From the NCBI GenBank assembly GCA_021204585.1, contig JAJPZC010000013.1, positions 7,268 to 51,575 on the forward strand: a stretch of 44,308 bases of DNA. Reading direction: 5' to 3'. Numbering within the stretch: position 1 is the stretch's first letter; the number at the start of each line of letters is the position of its first letter. Source of the DNA: Clostridia bacterium. Its GTDB lineage: Bacteria; Bacillota; Clostridia; Christensenellales; Borkfalkiaceae. Made by a program: the position numbers and the translations under genes. Positions 16,942 through 26,062 of this stretch are shown here, piece by piece. A model generated the notes under the pieces. It was not told the origin of the DNA, made no database searches, and was given only the letters and a program-made list of their open reading frames with translations.

Positions 16942-19900
16942 ATGGCGATAAGCTATAACAAGAAACGCATTATCAGAAATGCCGCCATCGCAGTGCTCTG
17001 CTGCGTTGCCGTAAGCTGCACATTCCTTGCCGCAGCATGCTCTGAAGACGAGACCGTGACATACCCCAAGGGCGAGGACACGCAGACCATCAAGAACGGA
17101 AACTTCGAGTACTTCTCCATACCGGATGACGCCGTGTACCTCATCAAGACGCCGGACAGCTGGACCCTCAACGGAGACTCCTCCACCGCAATGTCAGGAA
17201 TCATTTCCACCTCTGAGCAGGCGTGGAATGATTTGACGGATTCCGGCCTCAAAGACAAGCTTGACTACAACAATGAGCTTGACTCCGACGATGACGACTA
17301 CGAGGACGAATACATAGACTACAACGGGATGACATCCGATGACATCCTGTACAAGGACAACTATGCGGCAACCCTTGACGCAGATGACGTGGACACAAGC
17401 GCCATCGCAACATTCAAGGGCGGCGAATCAACGCTCCGCGCCACGTATGAGTCCTATTTCGGCATCACCTACAAAGATGAGAATACCGGCACCCTGAACG
17501 GCGAGACCGTATACTACAAGGGCGACGAGTCCGATGAAGACAACAAGACCTGTGATTACTATTTCGATGAAGCATGCACCCAGTGCATCCGTGAGGAGAT
17601 GATTTCAAACCCCGGGACGCACTATGACATACAGACGGATGCAGACGGCACCCAGTACATAATGGTTGATGACGTGAAGGAGATCCTGTACGAGGATGAC
17701 ACTACAGGCGACCTCTTCTACATCAACGACGACTCATACGCAGCACAGGCCGCAAACGGAGACATTGACGCCAATGACGTAAGCCAGGACTTCAGGACAT
17801 ATATCTCCAACGTCCTCATGATCCACAACGCAGAGTCCACGGACAACGGCATCTCCCAGTACTACAGCTCTTCCACCACCATCACGATCTCAGCCAACAC
17901 GGCCGCAGAGCTTTCCGTGTGGGTAAAGACCTCAGACCTCAAGTTCGATAAAGGCTACAGCCAGAACGACGATGAGGACAGGGGCGCATACATCGAAGTC
18001 GTTCAGACAGTAAACGGCACCACGATAGATTCAACCAAGATCACGGCCATCAACACGGAGAAGATCCTTGCGAAGAGCTCCAACGTAGATAGCTCCAACG
18101 GCTGGATCCAGTACACCGTATACATCAACGGCTGCGACTTCGCAGACAGCACCGTAACCTTCAACTTGGGCCTCGGCGGGGATGACGTGACCGAAGCCGT
18201 TGCAGGATATGCATTCTTCGATGACATCGAGATCACGCAGTACGTGACTCTCCAGTCCACAGGCTGCACATATGAAGAGTTCCTTGCAGGCGGCGGAAGC
18301 CTTGCAAACTCCACATGCAACCTCACGTCCGACACGGATGACAAGATCTTCTACGCAGACTATTCATACAGGGATGAAGACGCCCGCAATTCAGAGGACA
18401 CCCATTACTATATAGACCTCGCATCCGAGACCGCTGCCGGCGGCTCCGCATACCAGGGCATAACCTTCGGCGCAGACAACGTGACCGCAGGGCTTACCGA
18501 GGAAGAGGTCAAGACCAAGACGTACGTTTCATCCGAAAACGATGACGCCAAGTACAACCAGGTTACGAAGAAAGGCCTGTCCGAGGGAGCACAGCTTCCG
18601 AAGACCATGACGGACTCCAGAATCACGTCCAAGGACCTTGTGGGCGCATATTCATACAACATGAACTACGGCTCCGATGAGGAGGGCTCATACAACGTAA
18701 CCGATTACTACAACATCCTCAACAACGCCACCGCAAACGTAGGCAGCCTTCCGAAGGCCGCAGGCAGCAACACAAACCTGCTTGTACTCCTTTCCGCATA
18801 CGGCGCAGCCTACACCGCAACGATAGCCGACAGCGCCTTCGTGCTTGACCCGGATGAGTACGTCATCGTATCTTGCTGGGTAAAGACCTCGGACATGAAC
18901 GGCAAGACGGGCGCAACGCTTAAGATCTACGACACCGACGACGAGGACAGCAACGCAAGCTACGCCTTCGAGACCACGGACGTCACCACGGACGTAGGGG
19001 ATGACGAAGACATCTTCGACGGCTGGGTACAGTGCTTCTTCTTCGTTCACAACGACACCGAAGAGACCAAGACCTTCAACATCGACTTCTCCTTCGGCAA
19101 CACTACGATAGATTCCACAACCAACAACTCATACTATTACGGCTGGGCAATGCTTGCCAACATGCAGATTCTGGAGACGGACGAGGACATCAACGCCCTT
19201 GCATCCTCCGGCACCTACTCCGCATCCTTTGAGATGACGGACACCAAGGATGACACCTCCGGCAACGCCTTCGACGAGGCCGATGACCGCTCAGACATCA
19301 CCTCCGGCATCGCCAACCCCTCCTCCTACAGCGGCGTAAACGGCACAAGCTCTACTGTAGTCGCAGACGCAGAAAGTAATCCGGATCTGGACGCATACAA
19401 CTCCAACTCATACGCAGGCCTCATCAACAAGGAGAACTTCGAGAATTACGATGAAGACCTCCAGAATGAGATTCTGAGTGCCTTTGTTGCAGATCTTTCC
19501 AGCTACACAACCGCACTGGAGAAGTGGGAAGCAGTCTTCGGAGACCTCACATACCAGCCTCTCCTCATAGTAAACAACCTCCGCAAATATGCAGTCAACG
19601 CAGGAGCAGACGCAGACACCTACAAGCAGTACTATGTGGCTGCCGAGGCGGATTACGAAGGCGAAGTGTATTTAACCTACAACGGCAAGAAGCTCCGCTC
19701 TGTGGGAGAAGATGAAGAGTATGACGAGAACACCACATACTACACTACCGCAAGCATCTGCAACTACGGCTTCGTAAGCTCCACAAGCACATTCTCATCA
19801 TCCGGCTACACCACCATCTCCATCAACGTGATGGTAAGCGGCGACGCCGAGGCTCACATTTATCTCATTGATCCGGATACAAACGACATCCTCGGATATG

Positions 19901-21453
19901 AGACTCCGGAATACACATTCTGGTATGATGATGACGGCAACGTGCTTGACGCACAGTATGACAGCAGCTGGACAGACAAGGAGCACAGGACGCACATCGT
20001 ATACAGCACGAGAGATGACGGCCTGTACGACAACTACCAGGATACATCAGACGATGGCGTATACGCCAACATCTACAACTACGACAGAGTATACCAGAAC
20101 ATAGACTTCGAGAGCGACACCTTCTATGAGAAGGGCGAGGACGGCAAGGGCGTAAGGGTAATGTATGATGACCTCGAAGACGGCACCGACTACTACGCTG
20201 ATGAAAGCTGCTCAGTCCTTCAGGACCACTACCTAGTTGCTACCGACGGCACACGTGTGTTCGAGTGGAGCGCAGAGGACAAAGCTTACTACTATCTCGT
20301 AGATGAAGAGTACACCTACTACGATGACGATGACGAAGAAGTCACCGCATACCGCCAGGTACATGCAACCGATGACGATGACAAAGAGATCGTTGTCCAG
20401 GGATTCGATAAGCAGTACACGAGAGACTACGAACAGATAACCCAGGACCAGACTCCGTACACCGTAACAATCGGCAACACCAACGGCCAGTGGGTAGCCG
20501 TAAACTTCATCATCCACACCGGCAACCTTTCCAAGAGCTACAGAGTAGAGCTCTGGAGCGGCGACAGAGACCAGTCCGGCGTAGGCGATGATAACTCCTA
20601 CTCCGAAGGCGCAATCGCATTCGATTACAGCGCATACAGCATCACGGATGACAACTACGATGACCTGCTCTCCGAGTACGAGACCAGCATCACAGACCTT
20701 TACAGAGACCTGCTGATGTCCGTAACAGATGAAACAACCGGCAGGACAACATATCCGCTTGTGGCCGCCATGCCTTCATACAGCCAGAACATAGCGTTCT
20801 ATGAGAAGTATGTCGAGGCTCTCATTAACAGCGACACAGATACCCTTGTGGATCTCCTTGATGTAGACTCTGATAAGGCACAGGAGCTCATCTCCAAAGC
20901 TTCAACTATTACGCAGGATGACGTTGACAAGATCAAGGACATCAGCGGATACACCGCACTGTATTACACCTACTCCTTCTACGACTCCGCAAGCTACGTT
21001 CCCTGGAACGCTGAGACGGCTGCAGACGGCGAGACCGGATATGACTATGACGCATCCGACTACACCGAGGCGCTTGCATACTTCACCTACAACAAGTATG
21101 ACAACAAGGATGCAGACGGAAATGAAATGATCTCCGAGTACAACATCTTCGCAGACTATTCCGTAGTGGACAAGGAGATTGAGATCGGAACCGTAACCAT
21201 CGAAGAGGAAGAGGAAGAAGAGTCCGAGACGACATACTCCGTATGGCTCCTCGTTACATCTATAATCCTGACCGTAGTCCTCATCGTAACCCTTGTGGCA
21301 ATCCTCATCAGAGACATTGCGAAGAACGTACGCCGCAAGAAGGGATACAAGTCCAAGGAGAAGAACATGTACCGCAAGCGTGAGAGGTACATAAGAAGAC
21401 TTCACCTGGCACCCACAGAGGATGAGGGGCAGAATCCCGGAGATGCCTCCTAG
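16942..21453 (+). CDS. Giant acidic surface lipoprotein (1503 aa) with CBM/jelly-roll-like repeats and a C-terminal transmembrane anchor
   Basis: N-terminal signal and candidate lipobox FLAAACSEDE; 'IKNGNFEYF' and repeated 'VWVKTSD/VSCWVKTSD...GWIQYTVYING/GWVQCFFFVHN' segments; C-terminal TM 'VWLLVTSIILTVVLIVTLVAILI' followed by a Lys/Arg-rich tail. Confidence 0.75.
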   Translation: MAISYNKKRIIRNAAIAVLCCVAVSCTFLAAACSEDETVTYPKGEDTQTIKNGNFEYFSIPDDAVYLIKTPDSWTLNGDSSTAMSGIISTSEQAWNDLTDSGLKDKLDYNNELDSDDDDYEDEYIDYNGMTSDDILYKDNYAATLDADDVDTSAIATFKGGESTLRATYESYFGITYKDENTGTLNGETVYYKGDESDEDNKTCDYYFDEACTQCIREEMISNPGTHYDIQTDADGTQYIMVDDVKEILYEDDTTGDLFYINDDSYAAQAANGDIDANDVSQDFRTYISNVLMIHNAESTDNGISQYYSSSTTITISANTAAELSVWVKTSDLKFDKGYSQNDDEDRGAYIEVVQTVNGTTIDSTKITAINTEKILAKSSNVDSSNGWIQYTVYINGCDFADSTVTFNLGLGGDDVTEAVAGYAFFDDIEITQYVTLQSTGCTYEEFLAGGGSLANSTCNLTSDTDDKIFYADYSYRDEDARNSEDTHYYIDLASETAAGGSAYQGITFGADNVTAGLTEEEVKTKTYVSSENDDAKYNQVTKKGLSEGAQLPKTMTDSRITSKDLVGAYSYNMNYGSDEEGSYNVTDYYNILNNATANVGSLPKAAGSNTNLLVLLSAYGAAYTATIADSAFVLDPDEYVIVSCWVKTSDMNGKTGATLKIYDTDDEDSNASYAFETTDVTTDVGDDEDIFDGWVQCFFFVHNDTEETKTFNIDFSFGNTTIDSTTNNSYYYGWAMLANMQILETDEDINALASSGTYSASFEMTDTKDDTSGNAFDEADDRSDITSGIANPSSYSGVNGTSSTVVADAESNPDLDAYNSNSYAGLINKENFENYDEDLQNEILSAFVADLSSYTTALEKWEAVFGDLTYQPLLIVNNLRKYAVNAGADADTYKQYYVAAEADYEGEVYLTYNGKKLRSVGEDEEYDENTTYYTTASICNYGFVSSTSTFSSSGYTTISINVMVSGDAEAHIYLIDPDTNDILGYETPEYTFWYDDDGNVLDAQYDSSWTDKEHRTHIVYSTRDDGLYDNYQDTSDDGVYANIYNYDRVYQNIDFESDTFYEKGEDGKGVRVMYDDLEDGTDYYADESCSVLQDHYLVATDGTRVFEWSAEDKAYYYLVDEEYTYYDDDDEEVTAYRQVHATDDDDKEIVVQGFDKQYTRDYEQITQDQTPYTVTIGNTNGQWVAVNFIIHTGNLSKSYRVELWSGDRDQSGVGDDNSYSEGAIAFDYSAYSITDDNYDDLLSEYETSITDLYRDLLMSVTDETTGRTTYPLVAAMPSYSQNIAFYEKYVEALINSDTDTLVDLLDVDSDKAQELISKASTITQDDVDKIKDISGYTALYYTYSFYDSASYVPWNAETAADGETGYDYDASDYTEALAYFTYNKYDNKDADGNEMISEYNIFADYSVVDKEIEIGTVTIEEEEEEESETTYSVWLLVTSIILTVVLIVTLVAILIRDIAKNVRRKKGYKSKEKNMYRKRERYIRRLHLAPTEDEGQNPGDAS

Positions 21454-21470
21454 CCCTGAATAACGCACTT

Positions 21471-21504
21471 AAGCGGAAGCTGCATCAGCTTCCGCTTTTC
21501 TTTT
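21471..21504 (+). terminator. Intrinsic terminator of the 1503-aa gene
   Basis: AAGCGGAAGCTGCATCAGCTTCCGCTTTTCTTTT. Confidence 0.85.
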
Positions 21505-21775
21505 GCCTGCGCATCCCGCACCTCCGCCTGCATTGCCGCCGGGCTCCGGTATATGCCGCAGGACGCCCATACGGGCTTCTCCTGCCCCTCTACTCCCCTC
21601 TGGCCCTCCCTTTGCACTTGTGCGGGCATATGCGCAAAGAACCCGCCATATGCGCCGTATACGCATATTTCGGGCACTTAAAAGGAGCCTCAGCGGCTCC
21701 TGTTCTGCTTGTATTGCTGCCCCCGCAGGCATGGTGTCTTCTGCCGGCGCCTTTATTTGGGCGCATACTGCGGTT

Positions 21776-21845
21776 CAATGCGGGATATGCTGCGGCCAAT
21801 GCGGGATATGCTGCGTTCAATGCGGGATATGCTGCGGCCAATGCA
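21776..21845 (-). repeat. 21-bp tandem repeat (~3.3 units) just downstream of the RsmF stop
   Basis: CAATG at 21776, 21797, 21818, 21839 (exact 21-bp period) with alternating gttc/ggcc variants. Confidence 0.88.
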
Positions 21846-21849
21846 GTTT

Positions 21850-23154
21850 TTACATCTGCATTCTGAGGCCCTTTGGGAGGTGGTTCTTGGCGATGCCGCC
21901 GACAACCTTGCACCAGCCGAGAGGCATGCCTTCGTACATTATGACGCTCCAGCCGCTTTCGGCTCCCGGGCAGTCTACGGGGAAGCCCTTGAGGTACTGC
22001 ATGGCGGTCTCTTCATCCACGTCCACGTGGCGCACCCCGGAGGGCTTGAGGCGCATTGCGAGGGTATGAGAGGGCTCAAAGCGCCTGCCGTCTATGATGT
22101 CCCCCAAAAGGTTGTTCCTGCGCACGTCTATGCTGTTGTTGCCGCATACGGCTGTTTTCGGGGCTTCGTCCGGGAAAGTGTGCACCTTGCCGCTTGCGCC
22201 GGAGTATATGTTTCGGATGGGCTCCAAGAGCGTGTCCTGCTCCCACTCCCTGTACAGGCGCACGTGGGTGGCGCGTTCGCTGTCCGGCTTCATCTGGGAG
22301 ACGCTCTTCTTGTTGCCGTCCGTCCTTTCAAGGACGGCCACGAAGTGCCCTTCGCCGCGTATCTCATGCGGGTACAGTTTCTTCATGCGCACAAGACGGA
22401 AGTCCGGGCGGGACTCCAGGAAGGCTGAGATCTGGTTCTCGTCCTCGTCTTCGGAGAAGGTGCATGTGGAATACACCAGCCTGCCGCCGGGACAGAGCAT
22501 TTTGGCGGCCTCGGAGAGGATCTCCTTCTGGCGGGCGGCGCACTTGCGGACTATCCCTTCGCTCCAGGTGTATATGACGTCCTTATCTTTCCGGAACATG
22601 CCCTCGCCGGAGCAGGGCGCGTCCACGAGGATTTTGTCAAAGAATGAGTCAAAAAAGAATGAGAGCTCCTCAGGCTCCGCCGTGGTCACAAGGGCGTTGG
22701 TGAGGCCCATGCGCTCTATGTTCTCGCAGAGCGCCAGGGAGCGCTTTTTGTTAATCTCGTTGGATATGAGAAAGCCCTCGCCGCGAAGATACTGCGCTAT
22801 CTGCGTGGACTTGCCTCCGGGGGCTGCGCACATGTCTAAAACCTTGTCCCCGGGCTGCACCTCAAGCTCCGGGACGGCGCTCATGGCAGAGGGTTCCTGC
22901 ATGTAAAAGGCCCCTGCCTGGTGCAGCAGGGTCTTGCCTATGGCATGCCCCTTCACATAGTATCCGCTGGGCTCCCACTGCACTTTGCCGTCCAGCGTGA
23001 AGGGGGCCAGGCGTTCAAAGTCCTCTAAGGATATCTTGAGTGTGTTGACCCTCACGCCCTTCTCTGCAGGGCGGTCATAGCCTGCGATGAAGGCATCATA
23101 TGAGGGGCCCAGCCGGCTTTTCATGCGCTCTGAAAACGCTTCAGGAAGCTCCAT
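21850..23154 (-). CDS. RsmF/NOL1/NOP2/Sun family rRNA cytosine-C5 methyltransferase
   Basis: VLDMCAAPGGKSTQIAQYL...ILVDAPCSGEGMFRKD...GGRLVYSTCTFSEDEDENQI. Confidence 0.92.
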   Translation of the reverse strand: MELPEAFSERMKSRLGPSYDAFIAGYDRPAEKGVRVNTLKISLEDFERLAPFTLDGKVQWEPSGYYVKGHAIGKTLLHQAGAFYMQEPSAMSAVPELEVQPGDKVLDMCAAPGGKSTQIAQYLRGEGFLISNEINKKRSLALCENIERMGLTNALVTTAEPEELSFFFDSFFDKILVDAPCSGEGMFRKDKDVIYTWSEGIVRKCAARQKEILSEAAKMLCPGGRLVYSTCTFSEDEDENQISAFLESRPDFRLVRMKKLYPHEIRGEGHFVAVLERTDGNKKSVSQMKPDSERATHVRLYREWEQDTLLEPIRNIYSGASGKVHTFPDEAPKTAVCGNNSIDVRRNNLLGDIIDGRRFEPSHTLAMRLKPSGVRHVDVDEETAMQYLKGFPVDCPGAESGWSVIMYEGMPLGWCKVVGGIAKNHLPKGLRMQM

Positions 23155-24097
23155 GCAGCATCTCCTCCAGCCTGGAAAGGGTTATTATCTCGAGGTCCTC
23201 GCGCTCATGAGCCATCCTGGTGCGGATGGAATCATCCGAATCTCCCTCCACGTATATGTTGCAGCGGGACATGTGGTGGCTGTATGCGCCTCCAAGCTCA
23301 TATATCCTGTCTATGAGCGGCAGGCACTTGTCCGTGTCCGCCTCCAGCTCCGGGTTGAAGTTGAAGGTGCTGCCCTTAAGTGCTCCTGAGGGCTTCTCAT
23401 GCATCATGAGAATGTGCTCCGTTATGGCGTTCATGGCCTGCTCCTTGAGCTCCTTCTCGTGCTTTTTCTTTTCCTGGAAAGCCATGTAGGCGTTGGACGT
23501 GGGTGCCTGCACGTGCATGTTGTGCGTGGAGCCCCTGTGCAGCTGGAGCCTCTTTTTAAGCTCATACACGGAACAGCCCGTGTTCTCACAGATCTTCTTG
23601 AGAACGCACATGGTGACGTATGCGTCATCCTCTGACCTGTGGGGCTTGAACTCTATGCCAAGCTGAGAGGCCATGGTCTCAAGGCCGGGGCACTGGGTGA
23701 AGTCCCCTATGAGGGTCCTGTATATGAGCTGCGTGTCCGAGAATGAAAAATGGAAGGGCGGCAGGCTGTATCTCCTGGTCTCAAGGTTCAGATACTTTAT
23801 GTCGTTTTCCACGGCATGGCCGTACACCATATTGTTCTTGTCCTCCAGAAGAGCCCTTATCTCGTCATACACGCCGGGAAAGGCCGGGAACCTTCTGAAA
23901 TCCTCATCGTACGGCAAAACAATCCCCTTCTCGCCTCTGCCGTCCGTGAGATGGAATTTGCCTCTGGGATTTACCAGTATGTCCCTCTTCTGAAGAATAT
24001 TGAACTTGTCGTCACAGAGCACGTATCCGAACGAACATATCTTGGCCACGTTCTTGTACACGCATGCGCACTCTATGTCAAAGAACAGGAGTCTCAT
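23141..24097 (-). CDS. DnaQ-like 3'-5' exonuclease domain protein
   Basis: MRLLFFDIECACVYKNVAKICSFGYVL...HAVENDIKYLN...HRSEDDAYVTMCVLK (ExoI/II/III-like motifs). Confidence 0.82.
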   Translation of the reverse strand: MRLLFFDIECACVYKNVAKICSFGYVLCDDKFNILQKRDILVNPRGKFHLTDGRGEKGIVLPYDEDFRRFPAFPGVYDEIRALLEDKNNMVYGHAVENDIKYLNLETRRYSLPPFHFSFSDTQLIYRTLIGDFTQCPGLETMASQLGIEFKPHRSEDDAYVTMCVLKKICENTGCSVYELKKRLQLHRGSTHNMHVQAPTSNAYMAFQEKKKHEKELKEQAMNAITEHILMMHEKPSGALKGSTFNFNPELEADTDKCLPLIDRIYELGGAYSHHMSRCNIYVEGDSDDSIRTRMAHEREDLEIITLSRLEEMLHGAS

Positions 24098-24350
24098 CCC
24101 CTAGATTATACCACCCCACCGGGGAAATATCAAGGAATCCGGGCCCTCTTGAGCCATTCTGTGCTCATATCCATGCATATCCAAGGCACTTCCTGATCCG
24201 GCACCTGTGACGCATGGCCGTAGTTTGGCGTCTTTCCTGCCTCGCAGATACGCCAAACAGCCAAATTTCATTCCGATTTCGGAATTTTTCTGGCGTTTTG
24301 GGAAAAACTTTTCCATTTCGGAATTTTGCTAGCCACAGAAAATCTATGAG

Positions 24351-24573
24351 TACTTAAATATTAGTAATTATATCCTTTTAAAGATAAAAATAACAATATA
24401 TTATTACTTAACCTTTTGCATATGATTCCTTATATATTGTCAAGGGGTCAAAGTATGCAGATAATATAATTGACATATGAATACGAACTTGAAGAATATC
24501 TCAAGCATAAATTTATTACTAAAATATTAGTAATTACTTGACAAAACTAATTAAAGTGCTAATATATTAGTAC
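24351..24573 (+). promoter_or_regulatory. hipBA control region: three related palindromes and a promoter
   Basis: TACTTAAATATTAGTA (24351-24366), TTACTAAAATATTAGTAA (24516-24533), GTGCTAATATATTAGTAC (24556-24573); TTGACA (24538-24543) with TAATAT (24560-24565). Confidence 0.7.
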
Positions 24574-24574
24574 T

Positions 24575-24865
24575 ATGGAAAATAAATATGATCTCTCCAA
24601 TTTCTTTCCAATTCTAACTGAACAATCAGTAACCGAAACCCTTGTTTCTCGCATTAGACTTCATAGAAAAGAACAGCACCTAACACAGAAGGATCTGGCT
24701 AGAAAAAGCGGGGTTTCATTGGCTTCATATCGGCGTTTTGAGCAGACCGGTGAAATATCTTTATATTCATTTCTCAGAGTTGCAGATGCTCTTGGGTATC
24801 TGTCTGACTTTGATTCCCTATTTAAGTACAAAAGAGTTGTTGATTATAAGGACTATAGCAAATGA
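24575..24865 (+). CDS. hipB: HipB-like HTH antitoxin/repressor
   Basis: XRE-type HTH 'LVSRIRLHRKEQHLTQKDLARKSGVSLASYRRFEQTGEISLYSFLRVADALG', overlapping hipA by 4 bp. Confidence 0.85.
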   Translation: MENKYDLSNFFPILTEQSVTETLVSRIRLHRKEQHLTQKDLARKSGVSLASYRRFEQTGEISLYSFLRVADALGYLSDFDSLFKYKRVVDYKDYSK

Positions 24866-25995
24866 CAATACAAAAAGTTGAGAAGTTGAATGTTATGTTT
24901 AACGGCACCTGTGTTGGGTGTCTTTTTGACCTTGGATACGACAGAATAGGTTTTCAATACTCTCCCGAGTGGCTTGCGGCAGGGTTCCCGATTTCACCTC
25001 TAAATCTGCCACTCACCAATGAATTGCAGATTAATCCGAATTCCAATTTCGGTGGCTTGCATGGGGTTTTTGCTGATTCATTCCCAGATGGTTGGGGTCA
25101 GATTTTAATCAAGCGCAGCTTGGCTAAGAAGAAGATAGACTATTCTCGGCTAACACCAATGACCAAACTGGCTCTAGTAGGTTCTAATGGCTTAGGTGGG
25201 CTTAATTATGAGCCTTCTATGGCTGAAGATGATACTATTGAGATGCCCGATCTGGATCAGTTATCTGCGGATGTTAATATGATATTTAATGATCAAGACG
25301 TTCCGTATGAGGATCTTGACCGCGTCTTTTTGATGGGTGGGTCCAGCGGCGGAGCAAGGCCTAAGGCCCACCTTCGTCTCGGTAATGATGACTGGATAGT
25401 TAAATTTCCTTGCCGCATTGACCCGCCTGAAATAGGCAGAAAAGAATATGCGACAAATATGCTTGCTAAATCTTGCGATATCAATGTTAACGAATGCAGC
25501 CTTTTCCCCTCAAAGGAATGCGATGGATACTTTGCGACTAAAAGATTTGACAGAAACAACGGAAAGCGAATACATATGATATCACTCTCAGCAATACTTG
25601 AGATTCCTATCAGTATGCCTGTTGTGGACTATATGCACCTGTTCAATGTAATAGAACGAATATCGGCGAGACCTGAAGATGATTCAATGGAAGCCTATCG
25701 CAGGATGTGTTTCAACGTATTGTTTAATAATACGGATGACCATGCTAAGAACTTTGCTTTTATTTATGATGAGGTTTTGAAAGGATATATTCTTTCACCA
25801 GCTTATGATATTACAAGGATCAAAAGAGGAGACCAGCACCAGATGACAGTGTGCGACAACGGAAATCCAGATGTATCAGACCTACTCGAATGCGCAAGAT
25901 TAGCTAGGCTCCCTGAAGCTAAATGCAAACGCATAATTAAAGACATGCAGGAAAAAATAAAAGCTGCCTTGTCAGATTCGGATATATACGAATAA
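24862..25995 (+). CDS. hipA: HipA-like serine/threonine kinase toxin
   Basis: 'GVFADSFPDGWGQIL', Gly-rich 'GGSSGGARPKAHL', catalytic 'NVLFNNTDDHAKNFAF', 'SPAYDITRI'. Confidence 0.92.
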   Translation: MTIQKVEKLNVMFNGTCVGCLFDLGYDRIGFQYSPEWLAAGFPISPLNLPLTNELQINPNSNFGGLHGVFADSFPDGWGQILIKRSLAKKKIDYSRLTPMTKLALVGSNGLGGLNYEPSMAEDDTIEMPDLDQLSADVNMIFNDQDVPYEDLDRVFLMGGSSGGARPKAHLRLGNDDWIVKFPCRIDPPEIGRKEYATNMLAKSCDINVNECSLFPSKECDGYFATKRFDRNNGKRIHMISLSAILEIPISMPVVDYMHLFNVIERISARPEDDSMEAYRRMCFNVLFNNTDDHAKNFAFIYDEVLKGYILSPAYDITRIKRGDQHQMTVCDNGNPDVSDLLECARLARLPEAKCKRIIKDMQEKIKAALSDSDIYE

Positions 25996-26000
25996 TTATA

Positions 26001-26036
26001 AAAGCCTCCAGCATATGCCGGGGGCTTTCGTGTTTT
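26001..26036 (+). terminator. Terminator downstream of hipA
   Basis: AAAGCCTCCAGCATATGCCGGGGGCTTTCGTGTTTT. Confidence 0.65.
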
Positions 26037-26062
26037 CTGGTGCTGTTGCGGGCGGACGGAGG

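Noticed and set aside
24862-25995. hipA as a new defence gene
   Set aside because: It fits the known HipA kinase family (Gly-rich loop, NNTDDHAKN catalytic motif); only its control region seemed worth reporting.
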